A stretch of 17,785 nucleotides of DNA from Coriobacteriaceae bacterium (GTDB taxonomy: Bacteria; Actinomycetota; Coriobacteriia; Coriobacteriales; Eggerthellaceae): positions 1 through 17,785 of the forward strand of contig SFII01000015.1 in assembly GCA_004555335.1 (NCBI GenBank), in the 5' to 3' direction. Below, in pieces: positions 7,931-14,057 of this stretch. Position 1 is the first letter of the stretch. Each line of letters opens with the position of its first letter. The notes beneath the pieces were generated by a model, which saw nothing but the letters and a program-made list of their open reading frames with translations, was not told the origin of the DNA and made no database searches. Position numbers and translations under genes: made by a program.

Positions 7931-8031
7931 TTGCCGGAACCAATTACAACCGCAGGCATTATGCGAGTTGCCACGGGCTTGGGGCAGGCACAGCCGAATG
8001 GCGCCCCCCTTCCGAAAACGCATTCCGGCAA
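7931..8031. repeat. Inverted repeat in the convergent rnpB / DUF167 spacer
   Basis: The 154-nt spacer between the end of rnpB (7915) and the DUF167 stop (8070) contains no gene I can support. It holds two perfect 9-nt complementary arms, TTGCCGGAA at 7931-7939 and TTCCGGCAA at 8023-8031, separated by 83 nt. Folded as RNA, either transcript would form a closed domain with a few weak inner pairings. No T-run follows either arm, so this is not a classical intrinsic terminator. The arms could also have arisen by chance. Confidence 0.35.
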
Positions 8032-8069
8032 GGGCAGCCCACCGCACCCGAGCAGCGACCGCATTCGCA

Positions 8070-8369
8070 CTACACGCGTTCGAGCGAATCCATCCACTCC
8101 TGCACGCCCTCCTGGCTCACATCGAGCTGGATAAGCTTGGTTCGCGCCGTATCGCCGCGATAGACGCTCACGCAGCTTTTCGAAACGCCGATGGATTTGG
8201 CGATTGCAGCGCACACTCCGGCATTCGCCTTCCCGCCCTCAGGCGCTGCCTTCACCTTCACCTGCACGACAGGCTGGCCGTTAGAATCATCGCGGATGCC
8301 CATAACGGCGTCACGCCCCGACCGGGGCGTGACGTGCACAGCGATGATCTGTTTGGACTTCCCTGCCAA
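8070..8369 (-). CDS. yggU: DUF167 / YggU family protein (TTG start)
   Basis: Small cytoplasmic protein of the DUF167 family, whose molecular role is unknown. The 99 residues show the family core: AVHVTPRSGRDAV near residue 10-22, VQVKVKAAPEGGKANAG at 35-51, and a C-terminal GDTARTKLIQL at 72-82. No ATG is available. The best start is TTG 8367-8369, which sits one nt after the divIVA stop TAA and gives the normal family length; GTG 8337-8339 is a shorter alternative. The frame stays open upstream through the divIVA 3' end, but that stretch does not resemble the family. No strong ribosome site is visible, so expression probably depends on ribosomes finishing divIVA. A long perfect inverted repeat lies in the first quarter of the gene. 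In E. coli the homologue sits next to yggT and yggS, both of which are also in this cluster. Confidence 0.85.
   Translation of the reverse strand: MAGKSKQIIAVHVTPRSGRDAVMGIRDDSNGQPVVQVKVKAAPEGGKANAGVCAAIAKSIGVSKSCVSVYRGDTARTKLIQLDVSQEGVQEWMDSLERV
8309..8334 (-). repeat. Perfect 12-bp-arm inverted repeat inside the DUF167 gene
   Basis: CGTCACGCCCCG (8309-8320) and CGGGGCGTGACG (8323-8334) are exact reverse complements around a 2-nt centre. In mRNA this gives an 11-bp GC-rich stem capped by a 4-nt loop, beginning about 35 nt after the proposed TTG start and only 2 nt after the alternative GTG codon. The coded residues (VTPRSGRDA) are conserved in the family, so part of the pairing is constrained by protein sequence. 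No U-tract follows. It could slow translation or protect the divIVA mRNA 3' end. Confidence 0.6.
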
Positions 8370-8370
8370 A

Positions 8371-9093
8371 TTAATCCAGGTCGTCCATGTCGAAGGAATC
8401 TTCGGTGTCACCGAAGCCGCTGAAGTCCTTTTCCACCTGAGAAGGCCTGGGGATGGAAGGTGTGGCAACGGTTGCGCCGGAAGGAGCGTATACGGCAGCA
8501 GGTGCCTGGGTTGCAACGGGGGTATAGGGGCGCTTTGCGGTGATGAGGCGCTTGCCCTCCAGTTCCACCAGGATGTCCTGGGAGCTGCTGATGAAGTCGT
8601 TCAGCAGGTCGGCGTAACGGCTGCGGGCATCCTCGCGATCGTCTTCCAGCTTCTTGATTTCATCGAGGATGCGCTGCTTTTCGGCGGAAGCCTTGTCCAG
8701 GATACGCTGGGCTTCGTCTTCTGCATCACGACGGGTCATTTCGGCGTTTGCGTTGGCGTTGGCGATAACCTCGTCAGCAGAGCGCTGGGCGATGATCAGG
8801 GCCTGGGCGATAGCGGAGTCGTCCGCGCGGCGTTCGGAAAGGGCGCCTTCCAGCTCGCGGATGCGGGCATCGCGCTTATCCAATTCGAAGCGGGAAACAC
8901 CGAAGGAGGATTCGGCTGCAGGAGCTTCCTCGCGGGCGGTGCGCAGCTTTTCGCGAAGATCTTCGATCTCGGCGTTCAGGGCATCGAATTCATTGGCGAC
9001 GATCTCCAGGAAGTCATCGACCTGGCCGACATCGTAGCCCTTGCGCTCGATGGAGAAAGACTGGTTGTTCACATCGTTAGAAGTAAGTGCCAT
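8371..9093 (-). CDS. divIVA: DivIVA / Wag31-type polar scaffold protein
   Basis: Coiled-coil protein that binds negatively curved membrane at poles and septa and recruits division or polar growth factors. The N-terminal membrane-binding domain is clear: F13, R17 and KGYDVGQVDDFL at 18-29. Long heptad-like coiled coils follow (about 34-60, 70-180), rich in Ala, Glu, Arg and Asp. The C-terminus is a Pro/Ala linker (about 188-215) and an acidic tail ending DMDDLD. The 240-residue length is in the range of actinobacterial DivIVA. ATG 9091-9093 follows a GAAGGGAAG ribosome site. It lies 48 nt after yggT, and a 6-bp hairpin in that gap directly follows the yggT stop. Its place at the end of a sepF-yggT series is the classic Gram-positive arrangement. 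Confidence 0.96.
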   Translation of the reverse strand: MALTSNDVNNQSFSIERKGYDVGQVDDFLEIVANEFDALNAEIEDLREKLRTAREEAPAAESSFGVSRFELDKRDARIRELEGALSERRADDSAIAQALIIAQRSADEVIANANANAEMTRRDAEDEAQRILDKASAEKQRILDEIKKLEDDREDARSRYADLLNDFISSSQDILVELEGKRLITAKRPYTPVATQAPAAVYAPSGATVATPSIPRPSQVEKDFSGFGDTEDSFDMDDLD

Positions 9094-9120
9094 CGGTATT
9101 TCTTCCCTTCATTAATTACA

Positions 9121-9137
9121 ATGGGCGGCCTGCCCAT
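9121..9137 (-). other. Small hairpin between yggT and divIVA
   Basis: ATGGGC and GCCCAT form a perfect 6-bp stem with a 5-nt loop, 4 nt after the yggT stop on the minus strand. It is followed by TGTAATTAATG rather than a T-run, so it is not a terminator. It may mark an mRNA processing or stability boundary before the divIVA ribosome site. Confidence 0.3.
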
Positions 9138-9141
9138 GGAT

Positions 9142-9399
9142 TTACAGAATTCTCGCCAGAAAACTAACGACAAATTGTAGTACAAGAAGTGCGATGATTG
9201 GGGTGATATCCACCACACCTCCAATAGGAGGAATCAACTTCCTGAACAAATTCAAATAAGGCTCGGTAATCTTCTCGAAAAAGGCTTTGACATCCATCAG
9301 GATACCGCCGCCATTCATGGGAACCCAGGTCAAAATGCAATAAATGACGATAACCATGGAGTAGAGGTTCCCCAATTTCACAATGAGCAAGGAAATCAT
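9142..9399 (-). CDS. yggT: YggT family membrane protein (YlmG)
   Basis: Small integral membrane protein (85 residues) of the YggT/YlmG family, linked to envelope and division-associated functions in several lineages; its biochemical role is not established. Two hydrophobic segments (about 8-27 and 64-84) flank the family signature YLNLFRKLIPPIGG, followed by VDITPIIALL. The length matches the minimal single-unit family form. The start codon overlaps the proC stop (ATGA, 9396-9399), and the ribosome site AAGGAG is inside the last proC codons, so it is translationally coupled to proC. In Bacillus and Streptomyces the homologue lies between sepF and divIVA. Here it keeps that place, with proC inserted. 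Confidence 0.95.
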   Translation of the reverse strand: MISLLIVKLGNLYSMVIVIYCILTWVPMNGGGILMDVKAFFEKITEPYLNLFRKLIPPIGGVVDITPIIALLVLQFVVSFLARIL

Positions 9400-10247
9400 G
9401 CACCCAGCTCCTTAGAACGCGCAATCGCCGCCCTCACGCCGGCAGCGAGCGATTCGGAAAAGCCGCCATCCTCCATTGCGGCCAACGCGGCAAGCGTGGT
9501 GCCGCCGGGACTGCTCACCGCGATACGGGTCTCTTCGGCGGACTGCCCGCGCTCTGCCATGAGCGCGCCTGCGCCGAACACGGTCTGTGCCGCAAGGCGC
9601 TCGGCAAAATCAGCGTCCAAACCAGCCTGCGCCGCAGCGGCGGCAAGCGCTTCGACCATCGCAGCGGCATAAGCCGGACCGCTGCCGTTGATGGCGCAGG
9701 TGATATCCATCTGGCCTTCGTCGACGATGAAGGCATCGCCGATGCAGCCAAACAGGTCCCTGACGAAGGAGAGTTCTTCATGGGTGGCGCAGGAACCTGC
9801 GCACAGGGTGGTCGCGCCCTTTTCGACCAGCAGGGCCACATTAGGCATGACGCGCACCAGATGCGCTCCCTCGGGCAACTGGGATTCCAGTTTTGCCGTG
9901 GAAAGGCCGGCGGCAATGCTCACGAACAGGGCGCCGCCCGCACTGGGAAGTGCTGCGATGCCGGGAAGCACGGCAGGCATGACCTGCGGCTTAACCGCCA
10001 GAAGGAATAGATCGGCAGCTCCCGCTTCCGTCGCATCCGCAACGCAATGCACACCGTATTCGGCTTCCAGGTATTCCCTGCGCACGTCGTTAGGCTCGAC
10101 TACGGTGAAGCAGGCGGCAGACCATGGTGCTGCCGCACCGGATTGCGCCTTGATCCATCCACCCAGGATGGCCTCCCCCATCTTCCCGCCGCCGATTACC
10201 GCGACACGGGCAGAGGGGCTTGCAAGCGCATCAAGATCAACGCTCAT
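9396..10247 (-). CDS. proC: Pyrroline-5-carboxylate reductase
   Basis: Cytoplasmic NAD(P)H-dependent reductase for the last step of proline synthesis, pyrroline-5-carboxylate to proline. The 283 residues contain the dinucleotide motif GGGKMG at 19-24, AVKPQ at 84-88, RVMPN at 132-136, NGSGPAY at 187-193, and the C-terminal signature SSPGGTT at 245-251, all in normal order. The ATG shares one base with the sepF stop (TAATG at 10247), and the stop overlaps the yggT start by 4 nt. Protein synthesis of SepF, ProC and YggT is therefore likely coupled. A proline biosynthesis gene inside a division operon looks odd, but proC is also a neighbour of yggS and yggT in proteobacteria and lies next to sepF in some cyanobacteria. 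Confidence 0.97.
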   Translation of the reverse strand: MSVDLDALASPSARVAVIGGGKMGEAILGGWIKAQSGAAAPWSAACFTVVEPNDVRREYLEAEYGVHCVADATEAGAADLFLLAVKPQVMPAVLPGIAALPSAGGALFVSIAAGLSTAKLESQLPEGAHLVRVMPNVALLVEKGATTLCAGSCATHEELSFVRDLFGCIGDAFIVDEGQMDITCAINGSGPAYAAAMVEALAAAAAQAGLDADFAERLAAQTVFGAGALMAERGQSAEETRIAVSSPGGTTLAALAAMEDGGFSESLAAGVRAAIARSKELGA

Positions 10248-10993
10248 TACAACCTCACTCCCTGACTTCGAAGGCGCGCACGCTCACTTTCGGTGATAGG
10301 CCCGCCAAGGGTGATAGCGAACACCCTATCGGCAATACAATCCACCTTCGCGTTCACGATGCTTGCAGCACCGAACGAGAAGTCCAACAGCCTCTTCATC
10401 ACATCGGTCCGGGTACGTGCCAAATCGATCACGACGGAATCCCCCGCCTTGAGGGCACGCGCGATGCGTTCGGCATCGTCGTATGAGGTAGGCGCAACAA
10501 TCGCGATCCTGCGCTCGTTGCCCGCATACGCAGTGCGCCCAGGGGCATACACCTGCCCGGACCCCGCCTGATAACCATCCCGACCCGCAGCCGAGTAGCC
10601 TTCCGAATAGTACGGAATCCGGCTCCCATTCGAAAGCCTTTCCCTTTCGGAGCGCTTGACCCCGCTTCGCACGTCGTAGATATTGGGCAATGACAGGCTT
10701 CCGTAATTGCGCTGGCCCGATTGGGGGCGACGGACGCCTGCAGGCTCCTGCACATTCGAGTCGTCGTATCCGGCACGATACCCTTCATCGTAATAGGACC
10801 CGTCATCCACATAATCGCCCATGCCTTCATAGGCATCGAAGGCGGCATCGTCATCTTCGTATGTGCTGAAATCATCGAAGTTGTCGGAATAGACATCATA
10901 TTCGTCGTCATAGTCTTCGCGGGGCGCGAAACCGAGCCTTGTCTTCAAATCGTTGAAGAAACCAGAGCCGGACCTATCGCCGAACAAAGGCAT
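10247..10993 (-). CDS. sepF: Cell division protein SepF with extended acidic, tyrosine-rich linker
   Basis: Membrane-binding partner of FtsZ that anchors and shapes the Z-ring; it is the expected FtsZ anchor where FtsA is missing, as in Actinobacteria. The N-terminal amphipathic helix for membrane binding is seen at about 11-22. The conserved SepF domain lies at about 161-235, including RLLDFSFGA and ADRVFAITL. The protein has 248 residues, well above the about 150 of B. subtilis SepF. The extra length is a linker whose first part (about 25-80) has roughly 22 Asp/Glu and 10 Tyr residues, and whose second part (about 81-160) is Tyr, Arg and Gly-rich. ATG 10991-10993 has a strong AAGGAGAG site. 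It lies 70 nt after yggS, with a 5-bp hairpin just before the ribosome site. Confidence 0.95.
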   Translation of the reverse strand: MPLFGDRSGSGFFNDLKTRLGFAPREDYDDEYDVYSDNFDDFSTYEDDDAAFDAYEGMGDYVDDGSYYDEGYRAGYDDSNVQEPAGVRRPQSGQRNYGSLSLPNIYDVRSGVKRSERERLSNGSRIPYYSEGYSAAGRDGYQAGSGQVYAPGRTAYAGNERRIAIVAPTSYDDAERIARALKAGDSVVIDLARTRTDVMKRLLDFSFGAASIVNAKVDCIADRVFAITLGGPITESERARLRSQGVRL

Positions 10994-11063
10994 TATCTCT
11001 CCTTATTCCATCCGCTCTTGCGCGGACAACGAAACCATTCTGCAAAACGCCGATCCGAACCGA

Positions 11064-11756
11064 TTACCCGGCAAAGGAATCGGAGAAGATCGCGCGGCCG
11101 ATTCGGACAATCGTAGCGCCCTGCGCGATGGCACAGCGCCAGTCCTCGCTCATGCCCATAGAAAGCTCAGACAAAGGGGCGATACCCAATTCCCTGCAGA
11201 GCGGATCCGTAGATTCCTTCAGTTCACGCAGGTCGGCAAAGCATTTCGAGGCAAGCTCCAAATCCCCCTGGGGCGCCATGGTCATCAAGCCGCATACCCG
11301 CACGCCCGGAAGATCGGCACTCGCCCGCAGCATGTCGCGAAGCTGGTCGGGTTCGATGCCGCCTTTCGACAGCTCTCCGGAAACGTTGACTTCGATCAGG
11401 ATGTCCTGGACCTTGCCGATAGACTCCGCTGCAGCGGAGATCTTGCGCATGTGGTCTTCTTTGAAGACCGAATGGATCAGGTGGGCGCAGGGCACGATGT
11501 CCTTGATGCGGCGGGACTGGATATTGCCGATGAAATGCCAACGCGCACGGGGATAGCGGGCCTGCTTTTCCATGATCTGCTCGGGCCTGTTTTCCCCGAA
11601 GTCGACGGCTCCCCCATCGATCGCATCTTGGACGCGGTCGGCATCCACGGTCTTGGAGACCGCAACCAGACGCACTTCTTCGGGATTCCTCCCATTTTCC
11701 AAGCAGACGCGCTCCACTTCCGCAGCAACGTCCGCATACTGCTGGGTAATCGACAT
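11064..11756 (-). CDS. yggS: YggS family pyridoxal phosphate homeostasis protein (YlmE)
   Basis: PLP-binding protein with a single alanine-racemase-like barrel and no known enzyme activity; it buffers PLP and affects amino-acid pools. Lys35 in AVSKT is the expected PLP Schiff-base residue. GENRPEQ (54-60), WHFIGNIQ (73-80), LSMGMSEDW (198-206) and VRIGRAIF (217-224) are all family signatures, and the length of 230 is typical. ATG 11754-11756 follows AAGGAG. It starts 9 nt after pgeF and is 70 nt from sepF. Its neighbours reproduce the B. subtilis ylmD-ylmE-ylmF(sepF) order. YggS and ProC are often encoded together, which fits a link between PLP balance and amino-acid metabolism. Confidence 0.96.
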   Translation of the reverse strand: MSITQQYADVAAEVERVCLENGRNPEEVRLVAVSKTVDADRVQDAIDGGAVDFGENRPEQIMEKQARYPRARWHFIGNIQSRRIKDIVPCAHLIHSVFKEDHMRKISAAAESIGKVQDILIEVNVSGELSKGGIEPDQLRDMLRASADLPGVRVCGLMTMAPQGDLELASKCFADLRELKESTDPLCRELGIAPLSELSMGMSEDWRCAIAQGATIVRIGRAIFSDSFAG

Positions 11757-11765
11757 GATTCTCCT

Positions 11766-12644
11766 TTATCGGGGATTTTCGGCACCCGGGGCAACGCGCA
11801 CCGCAACCGCACCATGGCGGCCGCAAACGCCGCCCGATGCCCGATACGAATAGTATTCTTCAGAATTGCACACCGTGCAGATTCCCGCGCTCAGAATGCG
11901 CATGGAATCGGCTCCCGCATCAAGCAAATCCTTGCGGATCGCCTTTTCCAAATCGACGTGGCGGGAATCGACCAAGCAGGAGGAGCCGAACTCGGAAGAG
12001 AACTTATCGCCCAAATCCTGCGAAACCTCAAAGCATTCCGGGTGAATGAACGGGCCAAGATAGATGTTGCAGTCCGCAGGCGAGCAGCCGGTCTTTCGGG
12101 AAAGCGATCGCAAGGCATCGACGGCGATATGGCCGTAAACCCCGCGCCAACCCGCATGCACCACAGCGAAGGCCCCTGAAGGGGAAACGAGTATCACCGG
12201 CATGCAATCGGCGAAGCACAGAAGCGCAGCCACATTGCAGCACAGCACCTCCACACCATCGGCGCCTGCAGCGGCATCTTCCTGTACGGAAGCGAATACC
12301 CCCGGATCGCCAACCGTCACCAAGCGGGTTCCATGAACCTGATTGGGAACGATCAGATCCGCCCTGGGCACGCCCAGGGCCTCGAGCAGACGGCGGCGGT
12401 TTTCCTTCACGGAACTTGAATCGTCTTCCACATGGCTTCCCAGATTCAAGCTGGAATACGCACCCTCGCTCACGCCGCCTTCCCTGCCGGTGAAGGCGAT
12501 GCGCACGCCGCAAGCCCGGAACAGGCCGTCATCGCTGATCAGGGGCATGGTTTCGCGCTCGCCCCGAGAGCACGCATCTTCCGTGATGAAGGAAAAACGG
12601 TTGCAAGACAACCGTGGGTATGGCAATCCTGCAACCGTTTCCAT
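11766..12644 (-). CDS. pgeF: PgeF / YfiH-YlmD family protein (peptidoglycan editing factor)
   Basis: Metal-binding laccase-domain protein. E. coli homologues prevent wrong amino acids entering peptidoglycan stems, and purified members act on purine nucleosides. Metal and active-site motifs are complete: LNLGSH with His71, NQVHG with His104, ADCMP with Cys147, HAGWRG with His163, then EYYSYR and GRHG near the C-terminus. From ATG 12642-12644 it has 292 residues; AGGAGG lies just upstream at good spacing. An alternative start is Met33 at 12546-12548 (260 residues, weaker ribosome site). The choice matters because a terminator-like hairpin occupies codons 2-18 of the long form. It begins 29 nt after ftsZ and ends 9 nt before yggS. 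Residues 1-38 look less conserved than the rest, so the exact start is uncertain. Confidence 0.93.
   Translation of the reverse strand: METVAGLPYPRLSCNRFSFITEDACSRGERETMPLISDDGLFRACGVRIAFTGREGGVSEGAYSSLNLGSHVEDDSSSVKENRRRLLEALGVPRADLIVPNQVHGTRLVTVGDPGVFASVQEDAAAGADGVEVLCCNVAALLCFADCMPVILVSPSGAFAVVHAGWRGVYGHIAVDALRSLSRKTGCSPADCNIYLGPFIHPECFEVSQDLGDKFSSEFGSSCLVDSRHVDLEKAIRKDLLDAGADSMRILSAGICTVCNSEEYYSYRASGGVCGRHGAVAVRVAPGAENPR
12361..12380 (-). repeat. 9-bp-arm inverted repeat inside pgeF
   Basis: GCCCTGGGC and GCCCAGGGC are perfect arms around a 2-nt centre, within the codons for EALGVPRA. The base composition makes such chance palindromes fairly likely. No U-tract follows. Confidence 0.4.
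12593..12640 (-). terminator. Terminator-like hairpin with two alternative 5' arms at the start of pgeF
   Basis: On the minus strand ACGGTTG (complement of 12609-12615) and CAACCGT (complement of 12597-12603) form a 7-bp stem with a 5-nt loop, followed at once by TTTT and CC. This looks like an intrinsic terminator about 60 nt after the ftsZ stop. A second upstream copy (complement of 12630-12640) can pair with the same downstream arm over 11 bp (AAACGGTTGCA with TGCAACCGTTT), enclosing a 24-nt loop. All of this lies within the first codons of pgeF as annotated from 12644. It could be the ftsZ terminator or a translation-sensitive attenuator. Confidence 0.55.
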
Positions 12645-12673
12645 AATGAATCCTCCTGCGGGGCGATTAGCCG

Positions 12674-13819
12674 CTAGTAACGGCGCCTCAAGAAATCGGG
12701 GATGTAGTCGTCGTAGTCGTGACCGCCGTCCGCACGGGAGGAGCGGGGTGCATACATGGGATCGTATTCGGGAGCGCTCGCGGGTGCGCGGTAGCCTGCG
12801 GGAGACTGGTATCCGCCGTAGGAATAGTCGATTTCGGGCTCTGCAGCTGCTGCAGGCTCGACATCGGGAGAATCGAAGCCCGTTGCGATAACCGTGATGC
12901 GCATGCTATCGGCCAAGGACTCATCGACGATCTGGCCATAGATGATGTTGGCATTCTCGTCGGCGCATGCCTCGATGATGCCCGCCGCCTCGGCGACTTC
13001 CGCCATGGTGATGTCGGGGGAACCTGCGATGGAGAAGAGCACGTTGGACGCACCGGAGATGCCGGACTCAAGCAGGCGGGAATTGGTTGCCTGGGTGGCT
13101 GCATCGACGGCACGGTTTTCGCCATTGGCCATGCCGATGCCCATCATAGCGGTGCCGGCATCCTTCATGACGGTGCAGATGTCCGCGAAGTCGACATTGA
13201 TCAGGCCGGGGATGGTAATCAGGTCGGTTACGCCCTGAATGCCCTGGCGCAGGGTATCGTCGGCGATGCGGAATGCGTCGAGCATGCTGGTCTTCTTGTC
13301 GATAATCTCAAGCAGACGGTCGTTGGGGATGACGATCAGGGTGTCAACGCTCTTGGAAAGCAGCTCGATGCCCTGCTCTGCCTGGTTGCGGCGCAGACGG
13401 CCTTCGAAGCTGAAGGGCTTGGTGACGATGCCAACGGTGAGCGCCTTGATTTCCTCGCGAGCGATCTCGGCGATAACGGGAGCCGCACCGGTGCCGGTAC
13501 CGCCGCCTTCACCGGCGGTGATGAAGACCATGTCCGCGTCGCCCAATGCCTCGCGGATCACGGCACGGCTTTCTTCCGCCGCCTGGCATCCGACCTCGGG
13601 ATTGGCGCCTGCACCCAGGCCGCGGGTGAGCTCTTCGCCGATATGGATGGTCTGATCCGCATCGGACATGAGCAGCGCCTGATGGTCGGTGTTGATAGCG
13701 ATGAATTCAACACCGCGAATACCGGCTTCGACCATGCGGTTGACCGCGTTGGTGCCACCGCCGCCGACGCCGACGACTTTGATTACTGCCAGATTATCTG
13801 ATCCCATTTTGTGAGCCAT
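12674..13819 (-). CDS. ftsZ: Cell division protein FtsZ
   Basis: Tubulin-like GTPase that polymerises at midcell into the Z-ring, the scaffold of the divisome. The 381 residues hold the nucleotide-binding VVGVGGGGTNAVNRM at 15-29, the tubulin signature GGGTGTG at 105-111, and the T7 synergy loop NVDFADICTV at 208-217 with Asp210 and Asp213 completing the neighbour's GTPase site. After the globular part (to about 316) comes a short linker and the conserved C-terminal peptide DYIPDFLRRRY (371-381), the docking site for SepF. I start at ATG 13817-13819 since GGAGG lies 7 nt upstream; a longer frame to 13885 has no such site. A separate upstream region of 238 nt suggests its own promoter. No ftsA is present, consistent with SepF as anchor. 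Confidence 0.98.
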   Translation of the reverse strand: MAHKMGSDNLAVIKVVGVGGGGTNAVNRMVEAGIRGVEFIAINTDHQALLMSDADQTIHIGEELTRGLGAGANPEVGCQAAEESRAVIREALGDADMVFITAGEGGGTGTGAAPVIAEIAREEIKALTVGIVTKPFSFEGRLRRNQAEQGIELLSKSVDTLIVIPNDRLLEIIDKKTSMLDAFRIADDTLRQGIQGVTDLITIPGLINVDFADICTVMKDAGTAMMGIGMANGENRAVDAATQATNSRLLESGISGASNVLFSIAGSPDITMAEVAEAAGIIEACADENANIIYGQIVDESLADSMRITVIATGFDSPDVEPAAAAEPEIDYSYGGYQSPAGYRAPASAPEYDPMYAPRSSRADGGHDYDDYIPDFLRRRY

Positions 13820-13867
13820 GCGTACCTCCAAAGGGCTGCGTTTGCTGGGCTTATTCGTTATCCAAGA

Positions 13868-13900
13868 CGTGTCAAAGACACGCAACTCTTTCTGATTTTA
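13868..13900 (-). promoter_or_regulatory. Candidate ftsZ promoter -10 and adjacent operator-like palindrome
   Basis: The 238 nt between ftsQ and ftsZ hold no gene. On the minus strand TGTAAAAT, with hexamer TAAAAT at 13895-13900, is a good -10; the -35 region is poor. A perfect inverted repeat, CGTGTC-AAA-GACACG at 13868-13882, begins about 12 nt downstream of the -10. A transcript starting near 13888 would carry it at the very start of its leader. It could be a repressor site or a 5' stabilising hairpin. No intrinsic terminator for ftsQ was seen in this gap. Confidence 0.4.
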
Positions 13901-14057
13901 CACGATGCGCAGGGCCTTTTTTCTGGAACTTGAAAAGCTGATTGGAAAGCAGGCCTTGACCACAAATCCGTGCATTCGACCGCCGATGGCGCGTTGGACG
14001 ACGTCCCATCGAGGATGGATACGTGAGCCCGTTATCAGCTGATCCGGAATCCAGCGC

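Noticed and set aside
7708..8214. 168-codon minus-strand frame across rnpB and the DUF167 end
   Set aside because: It crosses the highly conserved RNase P RNA on the other strand and overlaps the DUF167 gene in another frame.
8371..8516. Longer DUF167 protein starting at ATG 8516 inside divIVA
   Set aside because: The extra 49 residues overlap divIVA fully and are unlike the family N-terminus; TTG 8369 gives the normal length.
12719..13801. 360-codon plus-strand frame opposite ftsZ
   Set aside because: Exact antisense shadow of FtsZ, starting and ending within it.
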